In this document: in pieces, positions 1 through 13,860 of the stretch
Layout: each line of letters starts with the position of its first letter
How positions within the stretch are numbered: position 1 is the first letter of the stretch
Assembly: GCF_030848805.1 (NCBI RefSeq)
Contig: NC_092358.1
Span: 27,261,720-27,325,719 of the forward strand
Length of the DNA: 64,000 bases
Direction of reading: 5' to 3'
DNA from: Temnothorax longispinosus
Lineage: Eukaryota > Arthropoda > Insecta > Hymenoptera > Formicidae
The notes under the pieces: generated by a model
The model's database searches: none
What the model was told of the DNA's origin: nothing
The model's input: only the letters and a program-made list of their open reading frames with translations
Program-made: the position numbers and the translations under genes

Positions 1-1070
1 CTCATTCTAGCGCACTACCATCGTCGTCCGTTTGAACACTAAAACATGATACCGGGGTTTACTGGCGAGCAAGCTGCGGAGCGCCTCTTCGCTCTGGAAT
101 GTCCCCGGCAACCTGTTTGTGCAGAAACTCGACCGGATGTCAGTCCTCCTCCGTTCGCTATCCTCACTGAAACACCAGCACACGGAGATAGAGACCGCGT
201 CCTGACGCCGTGGCGTCGCTAAGACACCCGCTGCGAGCGAGATACGCGCGCGAAACGTCAATACGTCGGCGTTTAACGAGTTTCGGTGCTAAGGAGGCAG
301 CTGGGTGCCTCCTCTCAAGCCAGTCGAAGCCGGTGACGCGAAATGGTACGGTGGACGGGGATACCCCGGCGCCGGCGTTGGGCAGGCGCTTTCCTCACGA
401 CCGGCTCGGCGCACGCGTAGAAGAACGGTGGAGCCGTTCGGGACCAGCCGCACGCTTCGAAGCCGCTGCCACGGCACCGGGTACCACCTCCGTCGCGAGA
501 ACGCGCCCCTTTGGCGGATCCGTGGGCCGGCCGAGATCGGATCCCGCCTACGGTAACCCAACGTAGCCGGTACAGCAAAATGACGCCGCCGCCGCCGCCG
601 CCGCTACGGGATGGAATTTTTACGAGACGTACTTAACATCCCGCAGCGTCGCGGCGGGCGCGACCGTCCTTCCTTCCTTTCGCCCCCTCTGCTCCCCTCC
701 CTCTCCCTCTCTTTCACTCTCTTTATTCTACCTACCCCCCGAAGTAGCTCCTATCTCGCGCTCCTCTCTATCTACCTCTTTCTCTCTCCACTTCGAAACG
801 CGCGTTCTCTCACTTGAGAATGACGTGGGACTGACCCTCCACGACGCGAAGGGCGACTAACGAGGGCCCACCGTGATTTCGTCCCACCCGGAGCGTGGAT
901 TTCGGCCTCCGCCGCGAGCGGGTCTTGAGAACGGATTATCGGGCGGGATGTTAACGGCCGCGTCTCTCGATCACGCGGGGACGGACGACTTTGAAACAGC
1001 CTGGCGCGGCGCGCAAATACGCCTGATAGCGCGCGCGATATATTCCGCACGAGGAACCGACGAGGACTCA
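1..1070. other. CpG-rich block without recognisable gene
   Basis: Dense in CpG, with open frames on both strands that overlap each other and resemble no protein. Contains a perfect CGC triplet run at 584-604 and a pyrimidine-rich stretch at about 663-790. It could be a promoter-type CpG block of a gene beyond the left edge. Confidence 0.5.
584..604. repeat. (CGC)7 trinucleotide repeat
   Basis: Seven uninterrupted CGC units inside the CpG-rich block. Confidence 0.9.
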
Positions 1071-3829
1071 GTCTTCTGTGGTATTATGCATTATACATTA
1101 TGCGTAACATCTCTATAATTTGCCGTTTGTCAGTTACTTCCTCTATTATTATCCACGTCTTTCTACTTTACTGTGTTATCGCGCGGTTATTTGAGCATAA
1201 AATATATAAGTACGCGCGGCACGATACAAATAACGATAAAGATATTTTTGGTTTTCCTTTTAAATATATTTGCGAGGCAGAACAAAGTTAACCCGACAAT
1301 GTCGACGTGTAAATTATACCTGCCAGTTTGCAACGTAACAAAATTATCGCCTTGCGCGTAAGATATAGCTTGTAAACATAAATTATATTAGACTATATAA
1401 ATAAAAGTATATTCCACTTTCAAATTTGGCAAATCAGAGTATCGTCTTTTTTACACGTGCACACAAAGCGAAAGAGAAATTCTTTCTCGTGGAATTGTAA
1501 CGGATTCTCATAGATTGTAACGTTAACTCAACAAAGGCAAATATCTCTCTAGAGAATCAGAGATAGGCTGATCGAGTATAGGTCGATTTGACGCAAAGGA
1601 TATGGAATGATGGCTGCCGTAGATAATGTGACGGACGATTGTTGGCCCATTACAACGTTAAAAGAATATCGGCGTCTATTACATGCAGATCATTATCTAC
1701 AGTCCGATTTAAGAATCGATTTAGCTGTGTAATTGCAGCAATCTTGTCGACAACTATATCTAACTAACATCGTTCGATATTACCATTCCGTTATAAATGT
1801 CATTAAATTACAAAGGTTAAAAATTGTTACACGCGAAAGGTAAATAAAAAGTCTATGCTATTTTTCTTTAATTAATTATTTTAATTATTTCTTTTAATGA
1901 CTATGTCGCGAGATGTTAGATACACCTACAAAATCTACATAGAAAGAAGAATGCTAGAACTTCAATTATCTTGCATGTGAAATTATGATAATAATTTTGG
2001 TTTCATTTTTATCTAGATTACTAATATTACAATTAATTTCAATAATTAATATTTTGAATTATGAATTTATATATTGTCGAATAAGAGTATTTTTTTTATT
2101 AGCAGAGTTAGAGTTAGTTTATATTGAAATTTGTGAGCAAATTACAGAAATTTTAATCAAACCAGACTGTAGCTTATATTGTCGCCATGATTTTTTGTAC
2201 GAATTATAGAATAAAGAAAAAGCAAGCGTGTATACGTTTCCATTGAACAGACTCAATTTAAAGAGAACAGAATCGAAGACCGCTGAATTCTGTGGCGCAT
2301 GTCATTTTTGTCTTTCCATATGTTCGTGGTTTTTAGCCGATAGAATCGCTCCGCCGGACGCATCCGACGGATCGTTATACGTGCACGTTGTGTTGTCTCT
2401 CGAACATATTTACCAAGCTCTTTGATTCCACGGACAATAAAAATAGGAAACATTGTAAAGTATGTTATTTAATTATTCCAATTTTATGAAAAAATACACA
2501 GATTATTATTTAAAATTGTAGGAAACACTATTAATCGTTATTATATTAATATTTGATACCATTTGAAATACAAAGTTGATCCTCCTACTCTATTAGTGCG
2601 GGATAACATTAAGGGAACTTTCACTTATTAATTGCGGATGAAAGTTAATTGCCATTATATTATATAAAAGAAACGTAGCAAAAGTTCGCATGAAAATTCA
2701 TCTTACATTACATACTTACGTATATGCATGTAGTGTGTATCTCTGTCATTTCTATACGTCGTAAATCGATATTACCTGCCGATTTGTGATGCAAATGTGA
2801 ATTTATATAATCCCGAGAAACAATTTGCTTTCACCGAGCGACGAGTCGCTTTCGTGCCTTCGAAATTTCACAGAAGCGGATTTCGCGAGTCTGTAATGTG
2901 AACACCGATAATTGTAATAAATCGCGCGCCAACCAATTTACCGCGCTTAGCAGTACACGGCGATACTAAATTGTGCGCGACTGCATGCAACGTGTAATCC
3001 AATCCCACCGACATCCTGCCTATCTAGATTGCCGCGGATTAATAGTCGTTATTTCGCATAAGTAGCATAACTGAAAAATACATGTCGCGCAAACGCGACG
3101 TGTATATGAGGAGCAATTGTCTCAGTACTCGGAGGCAATCACGTCGCGCAGGATTGATGCGACTCTCGTAACAGTGTTTTTGATATTGATAAATTAATAC
3201 TGGAGAACAGTTCTCTATGATTGAAAGGATATGATGTATCAAAGAGGAAAACGGGAGAAGATATATTAAATAATTTTCTCATATTTTTAGCTGTATTTTA
3301 GACCTTGTCTTTATTCACATTTTATTAACAATTATGAATTTTCTGTTGAATTGAGTTCTATCAATATGAACATACATATAATTCCGCTGTCACTTTATTG
3401 GCTATTCAAAATAGATTCATGGCACAAGACAGAATATTCTTTCACCAATTTGGAGCCGTTTTTTCCTATCGGATACTTGATTAGATGTTTTCACTCATAA
3501 CCGCTTAATTTTTAACATTAGGCATGATTATTGAGCTTCAAATTGTAAGTCGTTTAAAGCACAATTTACTCAGAGATATATGAAAAATGAGACTTTATTC
3601 CTCGGAGATAGGCATAATAATATTGGTTGTCAATCACTTATAACACGGCCTCTCTCGAAACAATTGGTCTCCCGTCTCTCGCTACGAAAGATGAACTCCA
3701 AGCGGATCAGAGAACACGCTCGCCCAAAGTGCCTATTTGTTTCACGGACACCCTGTATTTAATTCTAATACACGACATCACGCGATACCGCTCCGGCAAT
3801 TAAAGAATCGTAGAGAAACATTTATTGAA
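1071..3829. other. AT-rich noncoding DNA
   Basis: Apart from the 41-codon frame at 1607-1732, nothing coding is visible. At 3737-3756 a stretch reads, on the minus strand, ATACAGGGTGTCCGTGAAAC. This resembles the TACAGGGTGTCC end sequence common in insect transposon remnants, but no partner end was found. Confidence 0.5.
1607..1732 (+). CDS. candidate small ORF, 41 aa
   Basis: ATGATGG start, TAA stop, 42 codons. Begins MMAAVDNVTDDCWP and continues TLKEYRRLLHADHYLQ: balanced composition and a possible amphipathic helix, unlike the surrounding AT-rich frames. I recognise no family. It could equally be a chance frame or one exon of a larger gene; no good splice donor follows. Confidence 0.2.
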   Translation: MMAAVDNVTDDCWPITTLKEYRRLLHADHYLQSDLRIDLAV

Positions 3830-4640
3830 TCAATCAAGCCGGTGCGAAACTCGGCGGCCGCGGCGGGGCCGCGTACCTCCCGATTGCGAGGATCCGCGAA
3901 TCTCGTCATTCACCGAAATCAGTAAAATCTTTTTAGAGTCCCCTTAAGTTCAATTTAGCGGGCAAGGAGCGGTGCCGAGTGCCGACCGCTCTTCCCGGCC
4001 AGTTCGACCAACCGGACCGTCCGTCCGTCCGTCCGTCTGTCCGCGGCCCTTTTTCTTCCTCTTCTTCTGCATCTTTGCTTCTTCTTCTCGGCCTTCCACG
4101 TCGGCTTTTCTATCCCGATACAAAGAGGCGCGAGCGAGCCTAATTATTATGATAGCTCGCCACCGGATTCTGTCGGTCCCTTTGATCTGCCGCCGTTTAG
4201 CATGATCCCCCGATATTTAGGTAGGCTCTGTTGTCCAGGCGGGCTTGGAGGGGGCACCCTCGTGCAGTAAAAGAGGAGAGAGACGATGCCGTGCGTGTAT
4301 GTATACGTGCGTGGACCGAGGACGAAGGGGGAGGACGGGGGAGGTAGGATTTAGGGAAGAAATCATTGGCGGGACCGGGACGCGATAAACTATCCATCAA
4401 TGAGGATTTTTTTCCGAAAAGTTTACGCCTGTATGTCCCCGTCTCCTCCCTTTCGGTCTCCTCCGCCCTCGTTTCTTTCCCTCCGTCCCGCTTGATTGCT
4501 TCCCAGCGGCCACCAGTTTCGTCGTTCCCGGGCCACACGCGAACGCAGATTACATTAAGACATTTTTTACAAAGTGAGAAAGACCGACCTTTAATTGATA
4601 ATTCCTTCTTTTTCACGCGGCGCGTCCATTGGTAGGTATG
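3830..4640. other. GC-rich block with (CCGT)5 and pyrimidine-rich DNA
   Basis: No gene seen. Perfect CCGT units at 4017-4036, then CT-rich DNA. Longer frames on both strands around 4,197-4,635 are low-complexity and unrecognised. Confidence 0.5.
4017..4036. repeat. (CCGT)5 microsatellite
   Basis: Five exact CCGT copies, followed by the imperfect CTGT-CCG. Confidence 0.9.
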
Positions 4641-5620
4641 CGCCCCGAGCAGTAAAAAATGACCTGCCTTTTATGCGTGTAACGAGACGATTGTTTGATA
4701 CTTTTGTTAAAATTGATTCGCAGAAATACATAATAGTGGACACCTTTCTCTCTTCTCGCGAATATACGTGCGATCATCGTTTTATCTATAACTAGCATAA
4801 ATATGCATGATAACGTGAAAATTATCTTTTATTTTTGTGTAACATTTCTAATGTATAATATACGCGTCTAAAATTTCTCGCAGTTTTGAGATTGCCGTTG
4901 TTCTCGCTTCCGCCATGTAATTATTTGTAAGCTTTAAACCACCCGAGAATTGCATAATGACATATTGTATTAACTTACAGAGCTTAATCGCATGCAATAT
5001 TATTGGCTATCATGCTCAGTTTATGAGCCCTTTGTAAAATGACTTTCTCCCGTGAACACGTGACATTTGTCAGAATGTCAAAAGGCCATGCGTTATTGAA
5101 ATCGGGACGCGAATCTACCCGCTTTCAGACCAATTCTGTCGGACTCGCTCGCGCAGATATCGCGTGATTTCGATGCATCTATTTAGCAAATGTCAAATGA
5201 ATCGATGAAAATTTGTATCAGATGCGTTTATGAATATTATCTTCGCGGACAATCTCAATATTTCCCACGCTTCACGTGACAGTCCGTCACTCACTTTTCA
5301 CTAACTTTTTAATCAAAAAGCTGATTCGTGCAATTACATATCGCATCAATATTACATTAGTACCAAATACGGTTTGCTTAGAAAATACGAACGTTTACAT
5401 AATTTATGTTAATATATCTGCGGGTTTTTTTTTAGAAATTCAGAATAAATGTTGGATCGCTTTACGCAGAGTAAATTAAAAAAAAAAAGCTTTTCGCATA
5501 TCTGTATAATTTGGACGATTCTCGTAATGCATAGAACGAAATCGGTCGATGCAAGGTAAATAATTTTCAAACGAGCACGTTAACATGAAATGCGTTAAAT
5601 AAAGATGTGTTCTGTATAAA
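4641..5620. other. AT-rich noncoding DNA
   Basis: No coding signal. Short perfect hairpin TGACATT, loop TGTCAG, AATGTCA at 5061-5080. Confidence 0.5.
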
Positions 5621-6540
5621 CACAGCACTAATTCGTCTCGGTGCTACCTGAAGTCCCCGGCCTGTTTAGATATTTACGTTCGTACCGGGTAAGATCGACG
5701 GTGCACATTAGCACACACGATGCCCAGGTATAGTATTTTTTCCGTCTACCGCCGACGCGCGACGCCTTAACGACAGAGTCGGTACGGCGCATCCTATACC
5801 CTACGTAGAAAGGTACGTTAAACCGAAGTCGCTCGGCGTAGATAGCGAGTTCGATCGCGGTATACAGGTAGACGGCAAGTCTCCGTCGGGCTGTCGGCCC
5901 ATCCCGTCGCGGTATGTCCTCCATATTAGACGCGATACGTGTATTTAGTCGTAATTGACGAGAGTTCGGGACAGGTCACGGAGGCAAGGAAGGCGCAGCG
6001 CGACTCATGGGCGGCCCCCCGCCCCCCTCCCGCCCTTCGCGTACGGTGCAACGTGCGTCGGGTGCGTGTGTGTGTCAGACCTTCGCTGCAGCCCCACCGT
6101 GGTCCCACCAGCGCGACCCGCCGTGGCCGCCGTTCGCCCATGCCGTGCCGCGCTGAGCCCCCACTTCGCGTACCCGGGACTTCTACCCTCCCTGTCGCGC
6201 ACTCGGCAAAACGCATTCCCTCTCGGCGCGGCGCCTCCGCTCGCTCGGCACAGCGGCGTTCCGCTCGAGCACCGCCTCGTCCACCAGCCGATTGGTCGAG
6301 CGGCCCTTTGACGCTCGCCCCGTAAATCGATTTATATCGCGAGGGATTTTTGCTCCCTTCCTCCGCGCGCCTCCGTCGCCTTGCTTGCTCGAGCGAGCGA
6401 GCGAGCGAGCGCGCCGGCGATACGATAAAGCACCGAAATTTTCACGCTCTCGCGAAACGCGCGTCTCGAGCTTTTCGTCGCCCCTCCTACGCTCTGTCCC
6501 CTCGCGCGAACCTTGGGCGAGACAAAAACGTGACTGGCAG
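5621..6540. other. CpG-rich block, possible promoter
   Basis: Strongly CpG-rich at about 5,960-6,540 with overlapping open frames on both strands, none recognisable. Perfect GAGC units at 6391-6410. The abrupt AT-rich flanks make a promoter or unmethylated island plausible; no transcript evidence is available. Confidence 0.45.
6391..6410. repeat. (GAGC)5 microsatellite
   Basis: Five exact GAGC copies within the CpG-rich block. Confidence 0.9.
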
Positions 6541-9500
6541 ACTTTGTTTATAGCTGATTTTAGCGCGAAATATGTTTCGTATTTAATCTTTAAAGAGGCG
6601 AAAGACGTTGCTTCTTTTTTGGTCTTCAAGAAATCGAGTTGTAATATTTCTAATCGATTACTGTTTATTTTCTAAAATATTTTGCGAGCGAAGCGAATGT
6701 TAAAGAACTGATATAGCAGTAAAAATTGCAAATCCAACTGCTTGATTTTGTTTAATTGCATCGTGTGCATTTTATCTCTAAGAAGAATCATTAGAAACCA
6801 AGTCCAAGTTGTCGAGTTACTTTAGATTTAGACAAATCCGTTTTGTATCGATCTGTTTTATTGTATCAAATTTACGAATTCCAACATACTTCTTATATTG
6901 AGTCGTATTTCCTGTGTCACATTTCCCAACTAAATGGCCGAGGGTCGAGCGTTAATAAAGGTCCCCATTTGTTCAAATTCGCTAGAAAATGATAGTCCAA
7001 GGCGCTAGCGAACGATCGTAGCTTTTCTGGCTGTCGAGGTAAATATCTGCAGATGACCAGCGGCCTTTGAGCGGCCGAACAATACGGCTGAGTGGCCGCG
7101 ACCAATCGAACAAACGACTCGGCTTTGTTAACCTCCGCGAAGGTGACGGTGCTCCAAAGCATCACTTATTAGGCACGCGACCCTCGTAGAGCGAAGATGG
7201 CTGCGGCACGACTGTGAGTCGAATGGGAAACAATGCGTCGTGAGAGAGATCCCCGATCAGCACACTCGTACAAAAGATTTACTCAGAACCACAAACTCGA
7301 CGAAATAACACTTCGCGTGAATTATGAGCAAGTAGCCGGGCTCTTTTCTCCATTTCTTTTCTGGACCAGCTTTGCAGGCTGGCTAAATAAGTTTCGTTGC
7401 CTAAAGAATCGCCGCAACATAATTGGTAATTCTTTGTTTGACTTTACGAAATCGGACATGCTCATGATCATCGTCAATTTTTAAACATCACAAACATAGA
7501 CGATTATTCCTTTCACAATTTCTAATTTCGAATAGATATAAGAAAATAAAAGCTTGTTTCTTTGCCTTTGTAATTTATCTTGAAGAGATTATATAATATA
7601 AATTTTATCTTTAACATTGATCGTTGTCACCATTTTATACGTCTATGCCGCTTGATAGTAACAATTTTTACGCAAATTTTTATGGAGAAAATGTTCTTGA
7701 TATAAATTAAATTATTTTTAATATAATATACATATAATTTGCAAGTTTTATATTTGTGATATTTTAACACACATTGTTTGTTTCTAATATTATGTCTATT
7801 TTTCACTTATCTCCCTTTGCTTTAATATCGCGGCCCTAATGTAGATTAATAGACACTAACATTGCTTATTGGAAGGGCGGACCCCTTCCTAGTCTAGATT
7901 TCTTACCGTTGGAAGAGCGAGGGAGGATGGGAACGGGTCGTGCTTCATCGTCCGGAAGTGATTCGATATAGCCTAAGAACGTCTGATGGAAGAACAGCTA
8001 GGGAGGTGACAAATTGAATGTCGCCTTCGTCACAGATACTGCAAAATTCTATTCTGCTGGTAACACACAGGATCGATAACACCAGTTTTCCCCGTTTACG
8101 AGTTTAATCTTGAAATACGGCGTAAAGCTCGATACCCGAAAAATGTATTAAACACCATATACATGATCTACGTGCTCTAAGAGTGCGCTTCGCTCAGATA
8201 AAATATTTTCCGCTCGTATATCTGCGCGATTAAAAACAGGCTACTAAATTTAACTTAAATCTACATGTCACTTTTTGAAGATAAATATTTCATTTATATC
8301 TCATCTAAATGAAAAATCTTAATATTGTCACCTTGTCATTGAAATTTGCTTTTCAATCCGAATGCGCGCGCGTTAACAGACGAACGTGAATAGCTACAGC
8401 CATCAATCTGGTTTATTCACGCAGCAATCAAGGCTCTTTCACGTTTCAAGAGTCCTACGAGTCTATCGACGACTCGACGAGCTTTTCTGTTCCGATTTTC
8501 TCTGGTTTTTGTGACCCTCACACGGGGTTGACCTGCGCGCGACAAATCGCTCGGACTCGTGACATGTAAATCCCAAATCGACGAGAGATCCCCCAACGCA
8601 TACGCTGCTCCTTCTTCTCGGAGCCCCCGTCTATATGGACGTGCTCGATGAACGCATTAGACATGCTTGCCTACTTCGGGCAATATCTATGGGTGGGCTC
8701 GACGATCGAGCAGACGAAGTGGGCGCTCGATGCGTTCACAAATCACTTTCGCAGCTCCATCGTGGCGCGCGAACAACAACCCCGACGACGACGATGATGC
8801 TTCCTCCGGAGGCATTTATTTGCGAGCGTAACTCTGAATCCGATCGATTCGCGATACTCCGATCGACCTAGAGGTTTCACCGTTCTGTCTTCTACGCGAT
8901 TTTACATAGCGGCGTTGCCATTTTGTCGCGATCGCGATAGGCTTGTTACATATAGGCTTGATAATGGCAAATTTTGCCACGTTTATTTTAATGACAATAA
9001 AACATGTGCGTTTTATGGTTTTTTTACAATGGCATTAAATTTTAATTTTTCCTTTATACATAAATATATATAAAATGCTATTTATTATCGAGCTGTTATA
9101 TATTAAAAATTCTATATGTGACCGTGATATTTTTGACTGAAATATCTAAAATGGAAGCCGCTTCGATCTTGGAACATAATGCTCTACGCTCGAACGGCAT
9201 CGAAAAAACTACGAGGAATCATTATGCGTTATGCAAGGACGCTCGCAGCGACGTATTAGCATGATAATGTTCTCGATTAGGGGCGTGCGCGAGAGAGCTA
9301 CTTGATTCTTCCTGGGCAGTCGTTTTGCCGAGGAACGCACGTCGTTACGAGCATCTCGATTGAAAGCTGGGGGCACATCATGGGAGAGGGCAAGAGGGAT
9401 TTGTGATGGCCTTAAGGGTATATACACGCCCTTCGCGGCGGACCTGCCCTAAACTAGGCTGACAATAAGTCCCCGGAAGAGCGAACGATCTGCCCCCCCC

Positions 9501-12120
9501 TCGACTCGGCGACCCTCCGGCAATAATTAGGTCCATTCAATGAGGAGATTTATGTAACTCACCATGATGGAATATCTTATTCCGTTCGTGGCGAGAAAGA
9601 GAAAGAGAGATCAGAGAGAGAGAGAGTGGGACGCCATCACGGGAGAAAAAGCTCGGCAAACCACAGGCAATAATTTATTTATCACATCTATACGGCTGAG
9701 TGGCGCGAGTGGTGCGGGGGTAATCCGTTTCCTCTTCGACGATCAAACTGTCTCTCGATCCGCTGAGAGATCGGTTACTCACGGCACGGTACTCGAACTC
9801 AATTACAGTCTGTCTCTCACGAATCGAGAAACGTATCTGTAACGTGCACGCAGAGTAACAATAGGTAAACTTCTTTGAGACTCACTGATTTAGATTTTAT
9901 CTTTAATATATTTTGAATATTTTTACTTTTTCGTTTCGACGGAAGTAGAAGCATAAAAATTGAAATTTTCTACAAGTTTCTTTGTTCGTATTTATTCAAT
10001 ATCTGAATAGAGAGATTCATGCGACTCTCTAAATAGTGTTAGAATATGCAACTTTTCAGGCTGATAAACTAATTGACGATTCTAAGAGTTTTAATATTCG
10101 ATCTTTTATCTCCTGAATCCACAGGAAAACTATTAGGAAGGGTAATGACTTCGATTTGGTCTCATTAGGCGACGCAGTATTCGCTCCGGATCGTACATAA
10201 TCTCGCGATAGTAAAGTTAATTAAATGCTGCGGCGGAAGAAGCTGTCGCGCTCTTGACGCAACTTTCTGACACAAGAGTGACTCTCGTACACGAGAGAGC
10301 GGGGCCGGTCTCTGGAAAAAAAAATTTATCGCCCATCTTTACGAGCATCCTCCCGTTGAAAGGGCAATTTCGCATATCCTATGCGTCTCAGGATCGATTA
10401 GCGCAGATCACCATACGCGTCGCCATGTTGGCTCGGTTGCAACTGCCTCGGCTGAAAATGCGCCGGTAACCGCGACAGGAAATACATAAGGAATTTATGA
10501 CGTCGTACGGCAGCCGTGCGTCGAGCGCGCGGTGAACCGCGGTTAGTATCGAAACGCACTTCTCGCGAACGTCGTTCGAAGTGCCTCGAGTCGACGTATT
10601 TTCCATAATATGTCGGGGAAGCCGTATTGCCGATCGTCGACTTGGAATCCTTCCGAGAACGGAACGCACGACGCATCCCAAGTATCGCCGGAGAGCAAAA
10701 CTACCCTGTTCAACACTATATCATTATTTCTTCTTGCGTATATTAATTCCTCAATAATCTAATAACAGTTTTATATGTCGAAGCACCTTTTCTCGAATTA
10801 CAAGCGAGTTAAAATTTAAAATAAACGACTTCTCAAATGTAAGACCTCTTCGAATGATCCTCGACAGATCCTTATTCAGAATTTTTTTATGTAAGTCGCC
10901 GAAGTTATTTAAAATTTGAGAACAGTAGATCGTAAAATTATTAAAATTTTCTTTAACGATTGACTTTAAATACAATCGTGTTCAGAGACACATATGAATT
11001 GTGCAATATCTTTAGAGACGTCAACGTTGAAAAAAATTCATCAGAAAATATTTAAAAAAAAACCAAAGCTTCTGTCTTCGCTTCTTTTCTCGAGCCATAA
11101 AATAATGTTGTTGATAGCCCCTAGTGATTATGCATCGTTAAACGTTTATCGTCTTGCAACGAGAATGCTTTTTTTTACACATCGGCCATATTTGTTATTT
11201 ACAGTCATATAGATGATAGTGTCATGGTTGGCATCGAGCAAACGACCGCCATCGTGCATACACTTTGGCCGATAAGAAACTTTTAGAGCTGCTTCCAAGT
11301 GCTTCGTGAGTCTATTTTTTGCCCGGCATAATGCCAGGCCGTATGAAAGGAGAGTTTATTATAGCCTATTCGAATCGCCTATTGTCATTGCCGTGCATGT
11401 CGAAAACACTAACCTCGATAGCGTCTCGCACGCACGCTCAGAACGGTTCCTGACCTTCGAACTTGAATTTAATTGCATTGCACCTTGCTCCTGCTGACGA
11501 CGCGAGAAGAAGAAACATTGACGTCTGGGAAATTCCGGACACGTGTTATGGAAAATCTAAAATTTCGATGACTCAAGCAACGTAGTCCCTCTCGTCACAC
11601 CTTCGATATGACGTTAAAAAAATACGTAGACTCTTTGTTTTCATATTAAAGAGAACACAAATACAGATAAAACATTGATGAATATTATAAATTATTTTAA
11701 GTATCAGTTTTTCTCAGTTTGAAAATGTTGATAGTCTTGATCTGTTTTATATTTTAGCGATATAGTTACTATGTATTATATTATAAATGCTGACGATTTA
11801 GAAAGTTAATTGACACCGAAAGAAATTAGTTTTTCTTTAATTTGGCGTTGAAATCTTTTAAGACATTTAATGTTCTTCCGCGCGAAAAGGACATTAAATC
11901 AGACGATCTTTCTCTAAAACAAATTGCTCCGCGCTCTTCCAATTTTCTAAAGTTAAAAGGAAAGCACCGCATCCGAATGGTCGAGCCGCAGCGACTGTGA
12001 TCGGAGCTTCACGGTGGTTTACAAAACATCGCCCGATGTCATTCCGCCACAAAAGCCCGGCGCGGTTCTAGCAGTCAATTCGAGTACCATTTAGGCTCCA
12101 TTTAACTCGAATCAGTTTCA
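6541..12120. other. AT-rich noncoding DNA with short GC-rich islands
   Basis: No gene recognised. GA-rich DNA near 9,595-9,628. The frames here, for example 8635-8871 and 9564-9842, have no recognisable domain and sit in low-complexity DNA. Confidence 0.5.
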
Positions 12121-12640
12121 CTAACCATCTTTCCCCCAATCTCGGCACGGAGGGGTGAAAGCCGTGGGTTTACCCTCGCGGCCATTGAAGTGCCGGGCGA
12201 CTCTGTGGATTTTCGTGAAACGCCGGGGCTGGTGCCCCACGTCGCACACAGAAGTGGGATCTCTTTGAAAGGCAAGAGGCCTCTCGGTCCCCATCAATTT
12301 TCCATTCCCGCTCGCGCCTACCTCGCCCCGTTTCGTATGATTTGACACACCTCGCGGGTCCTCTCTCTCTCTCTCACCCCGCGACCCTCCGGCTGTCCAT
12401 TGATCGTAATGACATTTGGGACCGTGCCCGGCGCGTCGCGTCGTGTGACCTCCTGGAAACTCGACCGGGGATGAAGTGCCCCCCCGCGCGGATTCGTCAC
12501 GCCCGTAGAGCGCGATTCGTCGTTGGACGTCGTTGGACGTGTCTGAATAGTCGCTGATGACTTGATATACTCGCGGCGTACGAACGATGGAAGCCGGAAC
12601 GATGCGGCGAGCCGTGGCGCCGCGCCGCATCACTTCGCAT
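12121..12640. other. CpG-rich block with 170-codon chance frame
   Basis: The minus-strand frame at 12121-12633 is open for 170 codons, but the translation is low-complexity and basic and overlaps frames on the other strand. A perfect tandem duplication of CGTTGGACGT lies at 12521-12540 and a CT run near 12,361-12,375. Confidence 0.45.
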
Positions 12641-13860
12641 CGCTTTTTGTAGAGGTGCTCGAGTTAGAATCCGCACAATTAGGAGCTGAACGAAATTAAT
12701 GTAAAGCGCTTTTGTAATTACACGAAGCCTTTGCCTTTGAAGCAATTCGTTTGCAATTTTTGTTAATTGATGAATTTGAAATAACTGTAAAGTCGGATTA
12801 CGAAAACGTGAATATCGTAGATCAAATCGTGCCGATGCTCTCAGAAAGAGCATCTTCAAAGCGTAGCTGTAACCGACTTTACGATCGGACGTTGCGCTGT
12901 AAATCAACGTGCTATTGATCTGCCAAAGTTTGCTCTGAGAATCAACGGCTATAAATTAACATAACTGCGATTTTAGAAGAGAGATTTCTGGAAAATTCTC
13001 TTCAATGTAAAGTTTAGAAGGCGTAATATAAATTTTTAAAATAGCCACTTTCCAATTACTTTAAATTTGGCGATTTTAGCACGGTGATTATATTTATCTT
13101 ACGAAATTAAATTGTTAGCTCTTTCTTTTCTTTCTCTCTTATAATAGAAATCAAAGGAGTATAAAAAGATAGAGAAGCACAACAAAAAATATTGTAGAAA
13201 AGATGTGTAACTTGAATCTTAGAAACTTAAGATTTTCAGAATAAACTAAAATTTATCCTTTAAATTCGATCTATATATTTTTTCCGCTCGCGGCGCAACG
13301 TTGATGACGGTAAGTGGTATAAATTATGCAAAGGATTCCGTCATATATAGAAAGATAAGACGTCGAAAGCAAAAATACAGAGAATAAAGATAAAAAGGTG
13401 CGAAGGACGAGGGATTCCGAAAGTATAAGCCATGTCACCCTGTTCAGTTGTCGGTAGGCGGAATTTGCGTAATCCCGCGTGTGTCTCGAGACCGCCACGC
13501 GGTACGGAGCGGCGCGCCGAAAAGGTATTACACTTCAGTGGTACAGAACGTAAAGTAAGTGTATAAAAGCAATTCGTGTGTGGCCCGGAGATGGCCGGTT
13601 CTTCACCTCGCGAACGAGAAGTCGGTTCCCTTTGATGTTGCGCCTACCCGCGCCTGGTGGGAGTCACTTCTCTACCGTCCTCTGCTTCACCCGTCTCCCT
13701 TCACCGAGCGAGGCCCCCTCGCCCCCCGCGTAAGCTTCGCCGTCTTGCCCTCTCCTGCGCTACGGGAGCGGACCCTTTCCCTCCATGCCCCGTGATACAT
13801 TTTATATATCGGCCATTTTATCAATTGTCAGAAGTGGATTTCTATGAAAACTGGTAAAAA
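12641..13860. other. noncoding DNA with a CpG/pyrimidine-rich patch at 13,500-13,800
   Basis: AT-rich to about 13,450, then a short GC-rich patch rich in CTCC. No gene recognised. Confidence 0.5.

Noticed and set aside
210..566. 118-codon plus-strand frame with three overlapping rivals
   Set aside because: Frames on both strands are equally open; GC-rich chance frames.
12121..12633. 170-codon minus-strand frame
   Set aside because: Low-complexity, basic, in a CpG-rich block with an overlapping plus-strand frame; no family resemblance.
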